Shown piece after piece: positions 9,222 to 20,141 of a DNA stretch of 22,368 nt. Made by a program: the position numbers and the translations under genes. The stretch is taken from positions 183,707 to 206,074 of the forward strand of contig NW_003118435.1 in the NCBI RefSeq assembly GCF_000003605.2. The letters run 5' to 3'. Below the pieces are notes generated by a model. That model was given only the letters and a program-made list of their open reading frames with translations, was not told the origin of the DNA and ran no database searches. Origin of the DNA: Saccoglossus kowalevskii (lineage: Eukaryota > Hemichordata > Enteropneusta > Harrimaniidae). How positions within the stretch are numbered: position 1 is the first letter of the stretch; the number at the start of each line of letters is the position of its first letter.

Positions 9222-10800
9222 TCGTTTCTGAATCTGCATCAACTTACGTAGTGAGTCGTAGTTATACTGATTTTAGTACATTTATGTCAATATTTGGCAC
9301 GTACAACACGTCTGGGAATGTCATTGGCATCCTATTAATTCAACTTATTTATAAATATATTGGACATGTCACAAACGATCACTGTTGTCATACACTGCTC
9401 GTTTGGTGACGAATAATTCCTGTTATCGATTCAAATGGTTTCTGACTGGATTAAAGGTCATTGTATTGTAACAACGTATACTGAATTGGTACCAATTGAT
9501 TTCATTTGGTCAAGAACTAAATACATGAAATCCATTGTAGATTATATAAATGTGACGCTAATCTCATTGTTATTGCTTTCTAATATGTTAATATGACAAT
9601 GCTTTTAATGACTTTCCATGCGACAAGTGTGCCACATATATGGTCTGTCGTCATGCAAATTGATATCATGAATTTAATTTCCCTGGGTAATATGAAATAT
9701 ATTAACCGGGAAAACCATTAGTATATTTTACAAAATTCGAATTTGTTTGTGAGGCAGATTTTAAAAGAAAAAATCCGTTATTGATTTATGTATAACATTA
9801 TGTATCATAGTCTTTAAATAATTAACGCATTCGCACGTGAATAAAACAATTGTTATATTTAGTCCATTGAGTTGAATGTATTATTAAACAGATTGAGCTT
9901 TAAAATGTATTAATGTTTATACGTCCTCAGCTTATGACACAAGTCATCTTGTTTCACGCCAAAAAATATGTAATGTTATTTGGTGTTTAATGAATTGATC
10001 ACTACCCAGCATCAATGAAGACAAAGTGCATGTAATATGACCATTGACATTATACACACAAGGTAAATACGAGTATTACTCACTGATGCAAACACAAACA
10101 GTTGAATGGCAATGTATGTAAACACTAAAGAATGATTTAGATACTGTATTCAAGTTTATAAAATTGTATTCAGTGTTAGAGTTGGTGGGTAAGTTGTGAT
10201 TTTATTCTGATACTGGTTTATGGAATTCTAGTATAGTCCCTTAACATATTTCAGATCTGGTTTCCCAGTATCAATGCAGTGGAGAGCGTGTTTACGTGGC
10301 AATTATGCTTATATAGCTTACAACTGAGGAATTGCAAAAATACGAAAGTTCAATGATACTTCACATAGTCTGGTATGTGCCTGTCCGTGATACGCTTGAG
10401 TATACCAGATCCTTTCCTCCATTGTGAAGAGTTTGTTGATTAATGACGTAGCCTACTTGAATTGAGAATATGTACATAGAAACAGATGCATTATGTGCCA
10501 AAATACAAAGTGTTTAATCAAGCGGTATATTTTAAGCTGTTGAGACAAAAACTATTCATAAATCAGCATCTGACCTGTGATTGAATGCAGTCATTAAATG
10601 TTAGTTGGAATTGCAAGGAATATAGCAGTGCGGTGTGTATCACGCACACTTTACGGTATCACCATATCGCCCTTGTTTTGGGCGGATTTGGAGGGGACTT
10701 CCAGGGCACAAGAGCTCATGAAATAACAATTACACAAACCAGATCTTCAAATCATGTCATAATACATGTATCTCGAATTTGTTATAAATAATAAACAGAG

Positions 10801-12559
10801 AATTAACACCAGACTTATAAATTGCGTTTGTCCATGGTGCGGCATAGTCTGTATAAAAAATGCCACTCCTGTCCCGTTTTTCACCCCCCTAACAGTAGAA
10901 GAAAATGACCAGTTCCTGGGAAGCCCGTCACCAGCCGGTCCGTAGACTGTTCTCCGAGTATTGCCTTGCTTACATCACGTCTTGTATGATTTGGTCTTTT
11001 TCAAAGGCTAAAGGTCGAGATATGCAAATTTATCGAATCGTATAGCAAATGTCCTGAAGTCTGTTTTCGGCAGTGAGGCGTTAAAACAAGCAGAGGAAAC
11101 TGGGGGTAATCAAGTGTAATGCAAGTGTACCAGTTACGAGTAACAAGAGTTAGTAAAATGATAATAAATAGAATAATATACCTGACACGGCCCGATGCTA
11201 GGAAGCAACGTATGCTAAGGATCGGGAAACAAGATTAAATCACTATCAAAATATAAATTTATTTGTTCTGTACGCGCAAGGTATCACTGGAGTGTACAGT
11301 ATATGAAAAATGAAAATTACTTGCAATGAATTACTATACTTTCAATATTGGTCAAATACAATACATACCTCAAACGTCAAGACCTCAAGACTTAATTCTC
11401 CAACTATATGCGACTAGAATATAAATACAAGTACAAGTATGATGAATGCACACATTAACCCACAGAATCAGAAATGTACATATATAACCGGCATGTACAT
11501 ATATGGCCAAGCATTCAGAACATCCCATGAATATATCATCTTTACACCAGACTACGGCTGGGTTTTACAACAACGAACTCCAATTCGGTTATTCTAACAG
11601 TGGCTTCAGAAATACCACCAACCCGCATTAATTACTATATAAATTAAACTCGTGGCCCAATACGCTAACAATAATATTATAACAGCTTAGCTCGATGGCA
11701 ATAATATTATAATTATTCGGAATGCTTGCCCCTTAAAATAGTTGATCAATTTTAATATGTTGTTATACAAATATAAATCATAGGCATAGGGATTTGATAT
11801 AAATACAAATATGTATGCAAACACAGTTCAGTTCGTGAAAATGGCCACAGTAACGTAGCAATGTACACTAAACGCTGGAATGGCGACGTAGAATCTCGTA
11901 CTTAAGACGATGACGTTCACACCTTGCACTTCTCCCGCCATAGGGATGAGGTAATCAGTCGGCGATGTTCACGCAACTTTCGGTTCTTTACCTATAGGGC
12001 TGAAGTAGTCAGTCGACGAACACGAACTCGGTGAACGGCAGAGCAGACTTTCAGTATTGATAACGTACAACCGGACATAACAGTGTTGAAATACATGCGG
12101 TGAATTGGTACTCAATTGCATTACACGCCACGTGGCAACACCAGGATTTTGCCACACCTGCCGACTACTCGAGGTATTGTAATGAATGACCAAGAATTGA
12201 AGTCTGACGACCCCTTTATAGACAACGTATGGGGCGTCTCCCTAGCTTAATAGTAAATGTGTTGGGAACATACAAAAATAAAAATAGCACAATTCCAAAC
12301 TATGAAATGCACCAATACCCAATCAATGTAAACACAAAATGGATACTATACCATTTTGTTCACATTTAATTTCTGTAACTACTTGACACGTATTGGATAA
12401 ATAAAGCCACAATTCATCACTACACACAAAGCAGATTTGACTATCATTCATTTTGCATATTCGAGTAGGACTAAACTCCAATTCCCTGTCGATTAACACA
12501 GTTATGATCAAGTAATCCGGTTAGTTTAATCTTTTAATTAGATTAAAATATGCATGATT
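10801..12559. other. Intergenic, probably repeat-derived
   Basis: No coding region recognised. It contains short local repeats. A ~24-bp motif starting ATAGGG occurs at 11940 and 11994 (period 54). A 14-bp direct repeat CAATAATATTATAA occurs at 11669 and 11699, and ATGTACATATAT occurs at 11474 and 11493. An 8-bp-stem hairpin (TTTAATCT/AGATTAAA, 12525-12547) lies just before the tandem repeat region. No transposon termini could be defined. Confidence 0.4.
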
Positions 12560-12599
12560 TGCGTTAAACAAGCAGCCTTTCGGCTGTTAGCAATTCACA

Positions 12600-13048
12600 T
12601 TTCAATTAAAGAACTGAAGATATCTTTAGACAAGGAACAAATCTGAGAGAGGTCTACCTGAGGTACCTATATGTATAGTACCAAAGCTATTGGACTTGCG
12701 GTTTTTCAATAAGAAGTTGAAAATATCACTTTTTACCAAAAATGACAAAAATATTCATCAAAATTATAGAATCGAAGATATCACGAAATGAACAAATCTG
12801 AGAGAAGAGAGGTCCACATGTAGTACCTATATATCGAATACGAAAGCAATCCGACTTGCGGTTTTCAACAAGAAGTTGAAAATATCGCTTTTTACCAAAA
12901 ATGACAAAAATATACATCAAAATTAGAGAATTAAAAATATCATCACGAAATGAACAAATCTAAGAGAAGTCTTCCCAATGTAAATATACGTCAAGTATCA
13001 AAGCAATAAGAATTGTAAATTTCAAGAAGAAGTCGAAAAAGTAAAAAG
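12600..13048. repeat. Tandem repeat, three diverged copies of ~159 bp
   Basis: The segment AGAAGTTGAAAATATC recurs at 12712 and 12871, and a diverged form (AGAAGTCGAAAAAGT) at 13028, giving spacings of 159 and 157 bp. Each copy also carries ATGAACAAATCTGAGAGA-like and CTTTTTACCAAAAATGAC-like blocks, though the outer copies have lost some of them. The middle copy is the best preserved. It is probably the body of a dispersed repeat whose tail is the GACGAC-rich block that follows. Confidence 0.8.
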
Positions 13049-13125
13049 TTGACATGGACGACGGACGACGACGGATAACATCCGACGACGACGGACAATC
13101 ACTCATATGATAAGCTCCGCTCGAC
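13049..13125. repeat. GACGAC-rich repeat tail
   Basis: Imperfect GACGACGG units at about 13056-13096, followed by the segment CATATGATAAGCTCCGCTCG at 13104-13123. From memory, this kind of GACGACGG plus TGATAAGCTC tail is found in dispersed repeats of several marine invertebrate genomes. I cannot name the family. Confidence 0.6.
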
Positions 13126-15385
13126 TAACTTTAAATAGGTATTGAACGGCAGCTACGCATTAAATAACAGCGATGAATCATGAGTCATCATCAAGCAGCG
13201 ATTAATGAAGTTTCTTAATTTTGCAAACATTTGATATTGTTCCCAGATGAGTGCATTATATTTTTTAAATAATTTAACATGGTCTGTAACACGTTTTATG
13301 TAAGCATTCACTATAATGCACAGAAGACAATGGTACGCGTAAACAATGGTACGGGCGTTGGACGAAAATTACTGGTCACATGGTCTATATGGCGAACTCC
13401 TATGGTCACTTGGAGACGTGTCATACGCTGTCATACGTCTTAATCAAACTATACATACACACGTTGTAAATTGTAATAGTTTGGAAATAGTCAAGAATAT
13501 ACTGCTTTTAATAAATAAAAATAGATGTTATTTTATTGATGAGCACGTTAACAAATTAAACATGATAAATCATCTCAATATATCTTATTGCGTCCTGTCA
13601 CTATTTCATTGTAACATGCTTTTTGTGTGACATCCACAGACTAAATACATGGTAGTTTTGTACAAAGTACTCCCCCATGACCAGGGAATCAGATTGAATA
13701 CATACGTTGAAGCAAGCGCCTCTCCGCCGTGTGTTATTATATGAACAGGTTTATTTCAACGGATCTATACTATGTTTGACAAGTTTGTTCGCCAATGACC
13801 GATTATAAACTAAAATAAAATGCAACTGTGTTACAACCTGAAAGAGCATACATGGACAACATGCTGTGAACCGTGTATACCGTTGTCAATAACTTTTCTG
13901 TGAATAGGTGAGTATATCATCTTGTGGCTTTTGGAATGTTGCTTTTTTAATCAGATGAAATGTTAATTGAAGGTACCGTTTAATTGTGGCAGCCATTTAG
14001 CAAGTAGGTGGTCCCAGAGACCGAGTCCATCAAAGCATTTTGAATAGACTCTAAATTCAGGTTGGTCAGACTGCCAGACTAACATCATATCAACAAGACT
14101 ATCACAAGTTTTTTTTTTAACCAGAACGTGTAATCACTCGAATGTGGTTAGAATTGTTTCTATAGTCTAAAGACGGGCCCTCAACATGTTTCCGTACTGT
14201 CAGGATCAATTCCAACTGTAGCAACGCAATGTATCAGTAACTGGCTGGACCCAGTTTAGAGTGGGCGCTGCTTTAAAGGCATTTGTTTGTCCAAATATGG
14301 TCGAAAAGAGTCGGGCGTGATATGAAAAATGATTGCAGCTCTCTCATCGGGCATTACAAGGTATATGATAAACGTGTTATCAATTTCTCCGTGTAGTGTT
14401 TCATTGCCACCTTCTTGTCAGAGCGGAGCGTTCAATTTATATTGCTGGGAAAGAATTCACACATGTCGGCGTGTGAGGGCATACGGGCCCTGGCAGATTA
14501 ATTAAGTATGTTTGGAAATAAATCCATTATTGCGCACAGTGTGAACCCGTTTCCTTTGGATTTTGTTTATGTGTTGTGCTTGCCAGATTATCTCTACTTT
14601 CCCTACTGCGTGACAGGGAGACGAGTCTCTGTAGTTGACCATCTAGTTGACTGTTTCCATGATTGTAGTAATCATAGGAAATCCGTATATCGACCATCGC
14701 AGACGGATACATGCTAATTTGGCAAACATCATGATTTCCAATTTTGAGTTACAAATCCCTCCGCTAAATATGGGTCGGTTAATTTCATATAATAAAACAC
14801 AGCTGTATGTATGATCACAAAATTATTAAGCATACAACAACAACAAGTGGAGATATGATCGCACATACACAAATAAACATATAATTTACAAGTATAATTC
14901 CTCTCGCCGTTGTACATGCTATAGCTGATTGGTATGACTGACATTGCAGTAGGTTGACGATTAGCTGAGTTTGAGTAATTCAAAGTTTATTAATATCCAA
15001 AATATCATTGTTTAAATCGTACTACAACTATCCGTTTCTTGTAATGCTGTGGCCAGTTTACCACAATACGCCGTTCTTCTACAATACCAGATATATAGCA
15101 ACGCACTACAGACTATACTGTTGAAAGTGAACACTGAAAACATATATATATGTGAGCACTGAACACAACTTGAACCATAGCATGTAGTATTTCATGATGT
15201 ATTTGGGCAGCCAATATTGTCAGCAATTTAAATACAGAATTTTTTGCGGGAGTTCTAAACTAACATAGAAAATTATGACCAAGCTTAGTCAATAATTAAA
15301 GTTAGATTTTTAAATTCCCTGTACTTTTTATTGTGCGCAGTAACTAGAGTACTGCTCTCATGTCTGCTCACCGCCATAGAAATAC
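13126..15385. other. Intergenic, nothing recognised
   Basis: Only short open frames without recognisable domains, some overlapping on opposite strands (around 14508-14717). There is an AT microsatellite-like ACATATATATATGT near 15141-15154. No RNA gene or transposon terminus was found. Confidence 0.5.
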
Positions 15386-16256
15386 TTAAGGTAGAGATGC
15401 AGGTTCGTGGGCACTTGGGAGTGAATTTTTTTTTTTGCTTCTTATTATCCAAACAGTCTTGGCTATGGACTGTTAAAATTTTGTAGAATTGTGAATAGTG
15501 AAACATACTGAAAAAACGATTTTAAAATATAGATAACAGGTGCAAACATTCTCTCTTGTGAATGCTTAGCAAGATATAGCAAGGCTGTACATAAATAATA
15601 AAAAAGAAACATGGTGAAAAAAAGAAATGACGGGATCTCCATATTATGCACTATATTTAACTTTTGACAAAACGATAATACATTTAAATTTGGTACTGTT
15701 ACAGCCATTTTAATTATGAGCATTAGCAAACTTCTTACTGAGTGAATTGTTATGCAAATTAGCAATTTTCTCAGCTTCTTTTTAGTGCACATCCCAGAAC
15801 TTTAAAAAAAATAGCTCCTAGACGCTTTGACCTTTTGTTTTGAAATTTTCACAAATGATTGACAATGTGTTTATCTTCAAAACGCCTGGGTGTTAATTTA
15901 TGCATAAACTTGAAGTAGTGAAATTTGAGCTGCTGCCTTGCAAAATTGACAACTGGTACACAGTTTTCAAGACGGCACTTTCTTCATAGTAAACAGATGT
16001 ACCCATAAATCAATTTTGACAGGAAACAGAAGCATGGTTTAGAAGCTAATTTTTTTCAAATTACTTTTGACCAAAAAAGCACATTTTTGTGCATATTTCA
16101 AACTACAGTGTCCATAACAAAAAAATACTAACAAAGTTTTAAAATTCATACAATAACCTTTCCAAAAATATATAGTTTTGTGTACAAGGGAGGTCATCTT
16201 GGTTTCCCAATTAACTGATTAAAATACCTGTCAGGTAAACTGCATCTCTACCTTAA
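15386..16256. mobile_element. MITE with TTAA target-site duplication (piggyBac-type), 863 bp
   Basis: TTAA at 15386-15389 is followed by GGTAGAGATGCAG (15390-15402). At the other end CTGCATCTCTACC (16240-16252) is followed by TTAA (16253-16256). The terminal inverted repeat is 13 bp and perfect, 17 bp including the duplicated TTAA. TTAA duplication is the hallmark of piggyBac-superfamily insertion. The interior is AT-rich without a transposase, so this is a non-autonomous element. A sub-terminal palindrome TACCTGTCAGGTA lies at 16225-16237. The TIR does not start with the CCC common in classic piggyBac elements, so the superfamily call rests on TTAA alone. Confidence 0.8.
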
Positions 16257-16350
16257 TTGCCAAACTCGAATGCTACGAAATTCAAATACCCTACCAATTT
16301 ATGTAAGCCTTTTAGCATTCCTAGACTTGAATCTCGCAAACATGTTTTCT

Positions 16351-16399
16351 CATAAATCGTATTGAATCATCGAGTGAAAGATGTTTTTGTATGATTTGG
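16351..16399. repeat. Dispersed hairpin motif, copy 1
   Basis: CATAAATCGTATTGAATC followed by a variable centre and TGTATGATTTGG. It is about 80% identical to the segment at 17319-17369. The outer arms AATCGTA and TATGATT pair with one G-T wobble. Confidence 0.65.
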
Positions 16400-17318
16400 T
16401 CACTGAGAGGTTCAAAACTGCCATGTTCTGGTCGAACATTTGGGGCGAAGAGTACATAGACACAAATTGTTATGTATGTGTTCTATCAGATAGACATCAT
16501 CAACAAAAGGTACCTTCAACTTTTGTGTTGCCTGGATTGAGTCACATTATTATACAACAGGTTCGCTAAAGACATAAATTGCTTACTGAATCACTCAGTT
16601 TAATATATATCGTAACCCGAGCGGTAATAGTGTTAACATTTGTCAACATCAACTTTTCTACCACGTGTATGTGGGCTTTTCAACTAATATCCTCTTTACT
16701 TTCAAAAACAAGTGTAATTGTAAAAGTTCTCTAAAGTAATTGTGTTTTATATTATGATTAACAAATACAGTTCAATGGAAATTATTATAGGAAATTGTGC
16801 ACCTTCTAACAAACTTCATATGTAATTTATCCAAGTTATAATACTGTTACTATTATGATCAGTATACTCGTTTCTGTTGTTCGTCCTTCAAATATATGCA
16901 AAACATTGCCCATGACTTTTAAAGACGTAACCTATCGTCAACGCCCATTAAACTCGTTGTCATAATTTGAAATAACAAAGCATGTCTACAGAAAACCACT
17001 TGTATCGACATTTAGTGGTATTGTACTTCGCAGGCCTTATTGTAGACCACCTGATAGGCAAATCGATACTCGATACTGTGATTTAGATACTACTCTCAAG
17101 TGAATGTAGACCGAGCGCTTTCTTGTCTGATCAGACATAATAGGTATGTATTGCTGAGCTGACCTAGTTTATCGCACTATTGATCAACATAGAGAAACAA
17201 AGGCGCCTTGAAACAACCTCAGATAACTATCCATTTAGAACCCTATATGATCTGTAATGTATTAATTAAGTAGCTTATGGTACTGGACAATACAATTCTA
17301 TTTTGTTTTGTTTCTTTT

Positions 17319-17369
17319 CATAAATCGTATTGAATCGTCGAGTAAAAAAAGTTTTTTGTACGATTGTGG
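17319..17369. repeat. Dispersed hairpin motif, copy 2
   Basis: This is the second copy, 968 bp after the first. The outer arms AATCGTA and TACGATT pair perfectly, and the centre (AAAAAAAGTTTTTT) can form an inner A-T stem. Similarity stops at the edges of the ~50-bp block. Confidence 0.65.
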
Positions 17370-18674
17370 AGTAAAAATGCGCAATGTCCATATCATTATA
17401 CATCCACTATGTGTTATAGCAATACAAGAAAGAATGATTTATTTTGTTATCAAACGAAAACAATGTAATTAGTGAAAACACACATTTCTTAATTTAAACA
17501 TTTCTTCAAGTATAGGCATTGTATTTAACTTTTCTTTTTCCTTTCCTTTTTAAAATGCCACGACATTTTATTGTTGGCATTGTACACCTCATTTTGCATT
17601 GTAGCCACTTTACTGCCGATACAGTGTAGAATAAATATGCAACCCACTAAGAGAAAGATTGTTTTGACTAACAAAATGTATTGGAAAATATGAATAAACA
17701 AATGAATCAATTACAATTACTATCAAGAATCTGAAATATGTGACCATGGAGTGCTCTACATGGCTGCACTTGTAATTGTAATTATGTACGCTATTCCCGT
17801 GTATGTAGATTTATGTTAAGTTATCAGCATGTATTATATTGTACATTTCCACTCCTTTTTTTCCATGTCATGCCCTGCGGCGTTGTAAAAATGGTCGCCT
17901 TTAAATTTAGTCATCGGTTGCCCACAAAAGCAAGACACATATGGCAACAAAAAATGATGGATTTGAGAAAAAACATTGTAAATTTAAATAATTTTAATAA
18001 TAGCAAATACAAAATTAGTAAACACATTTGTCAAGTGTGTTTACACTGAATTCAAAGCGGGGGAGTCGTCATCCGCGCATGCGGCAGACGACGTCGACCA
18101 TAGCGTGTCTTGTTTACGAACAGACGTCTACCAATGAGCCTTGTCGATTTTTGGCATGCTTTGATATCGTCGCTTAGGACTCAATTTATGCGCAGGTGAC
18201 GACCCCTTTAAAGCGTACAAGTTGGTCCTTGAGCTATTAAGAAACGTAGTGTACAACCTGTATGATACAGCGCTAACACACTCACTGAGCTCGGAAAAAT
18301 AACTTGTGCTAGATCTAGTGATAATTGTATCATGACTCAAACGATTGAGGGAGGTTTAGTTTATACTAATAAATATTATCCGTGCTTTAATTTGATCCAT
18401 CGTAGAAATAATCGGCATCACATGGACGTAGTAAATAAATAGGAGATCAATTTCTAACAATTGTATCATGTAAAGAAAAAAAAAACTGTGATATATTTTT
18501 TATTCAAAAACCAACTTTTTATCGGTTTGAAGTGCCTGAGAAATGTACGTTGTTTCTGCTCAGAAAATATTTGTTTTAATCCGATAAATTAAAATTCTTG
18601 GCTGCCTGGTTGTTATTCCAGTTTGTCAACCGTTGATAACTCAAGTAGAATTGAAACTCCGCATAAGAGATTCG

Positions 18675-18682
18675 TGACGTCA
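18675..18682. promoter_or_regulatory. Full CRE palindrome TGACGTCA
   Basis: A perfect 8-bp CREB/ATF consensus within the 10-bp palindrome GTGACGTCAC. About 0.3 such sites are expected by chance in a window this size, and no gene start is recognised nearby, so function is uncertain. Confidence 0.2.
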
Positions 18683-20141
18683 CCCGGCGAACACAAGCTT
18701 GTATTCACTGATTTCGCACGAAGGAGTACGATTGTTTGTGACGACTCTGATTCATTCCACATACAACTAATCACTCAGATTGAATCGTTTGAGGTGACAA
18801 CTCCGATGATACTGGGTTCAATTAATGTGCAAGCAGGTCCAGCCAAGGGGACTAGCATAGAATAAAAAACTTAAATCGTTAGATTATGCTATGAATGTAC
18901 ATCACTTGAATTCAATGTGTCGATAAATCGGTTGAAAATTAAATTGATTAATAACGAGTTGATTAATACGAAACTGAATTGTCAAATGCGTGTTTTGGAC
19001 TACGAATACGAGGCGTCCAATTTGAAAAGGCTAGTCTTGCCTTGTTTATGTGTGACACGGCCAGAGTATGGCATTTCATTTTGCCGAGGTTTCATTGCAC
19101 TTCAAATGTTATCCTTATTATATTATCGGAACTGCGACTCGGCCCTGTTCGCTGAATAGTGTTGGCACTACCGTCTACCGTTGTCTGCGCTTAACATTTT
19201 TCTGTAAACAGCGGGCTCCAAAATGCGTCTGTAGCAAAATGTGCACTGGTATATAATACGGTGGAAATTACGGCCTTAGTCCATTAAAAAACGAAACTGT
19301 ACGTCTATCTAATCCGATTACCGGTAGTTGTGAACTTAATGTGACGTCTCTGCACTGTTCTGAAAAGAAACACTTATCTCTGCGGCTTAGCAAATTTCCA
19401 ATGTATTAACTACGTATTGCAGGAGAGCTGAACCGAAATTCAAGAACCAAGAGTTGGGTAGCGTGGTCCAAACGGATGCTTGCATTCTGCTGTCGTGAAT
19501 TTGCTACTAAATCATAAACCAGGGCAAGACCCATCTAAAAACGAAAGTTTGTGTATCACATATCTCAGGCACTTTAAATTTATAAATAAAAAAGGCGTAA
19601 TAACGGCGATATTTAAAAATATACGATTTAGAAAAAATACTCGACGATCGAGACGTATGACCTCAATGAAGCATTCCTGTTTAATATTCCAGGAATTTAA
19701 TCGATAAAAACAACTTGAACGAATATGATGTACAAAGTATTCAAAATATGCATTACATAACTGTCTAATTTGAACATATTATTATCGTGTTTTGAGTTCA
19801 ATGCTCGTATAAATGTAACGCGCGTCTTCATTTAAAACGATCAAAACAAAAACATACTGATTTATATTTGCATGCAAGCTAGCTAGGTTTATATATTTGC
19901 ATCGGAAATGATTTGTTTGGATATTGCGTGTACATAACATTAATATTGCACATAAAATTAAGCGTTTGCGAACAAGCTCTATTCAAGGACGGAAATCAGT
20001 AAGCTGGAACTAACACAACTATTTGGATTTAATTTAACAATTTTTGCACTTTATCGCATTCAGCACCAGACTGGAGTTAGATACTCACGATAGTCGGCCA
20101 CGCTGTTAGAAATGACCTAACCTTGTTCTACTCCCACATGT

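Larger units (their letters stand above)
7261..10800. other. Intergenic, no gene recognised
   Basis: AT-rich, with only short open frames that lack recognisable domains or coding-like composition. It contains a TA microsatellite near 7672-7682, hairpins at 8240-8278, 8572-8607 and 9679-9712, and a palindrome with ETS-like motif at 9198-9221. No tRNA or other RNA gene was recognised. Confidence 0.6.
16257..20141. other. Intergenic, no gene recognised
   Basis: Several short open frames (17813-18049, 18623-18865, 18917-19159, 19480-19707) have no recognisable domain. Local features are the duplicated hairpin motif at 16351/17319, a CpG-richer patch at 18060-18110 with CGCATGCG (18076-18083), and a full CRE palindrome TGACGTCA at 18675-18682. 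The desert ends at the 3' end of the minus-strand Patched-like pseudogene. Confidence 0.5.

Noticed and set aside
12600-13048. CRISPR-like array
   Set aside because: Units are ~159 bp and diverged along their whole length, with no repeat-spacer pattern, and the context is eukaryotic.
13346-13630. 94-codon plus-strand open frame
   Set aside because: No domain, hydrophobic/Asn-rich end typical of random AT-rich sequence, and no supporting splice or promoter signals.
14508-14717. Overlapping open frames on both strands
   Set aside because: Neither has recognisable domains or splice context. Two-strand openness over ~200 bp is expected by chance here.
15463-15792. 109-codon minus-strand frame inside the MITE as a transposase fragment
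   Set aside because: Low-complexity hydrophobic sequence without any DDE-type motif. The element appears non-coding.
17813-18049. Plus-strand open frame of 78 codons with a faint THAP-like look (FSHRLPTKARHIW, late C-x-x-C-x-H)
   Set aside because: The THAP zinc ligands do not fall at the required spacing, the AVPTAM-like end is absent, and composition is Lys/Asn-rich as expected from AT-rich non-coding DNA.
12207-18212. Shared TGACGACCCCTTTA at ~12206 and ~18198 as a repeat family
   Set aside because: A single 14-bp match between two points in this much sequence is close to chance expectation, and similarity does not extend.
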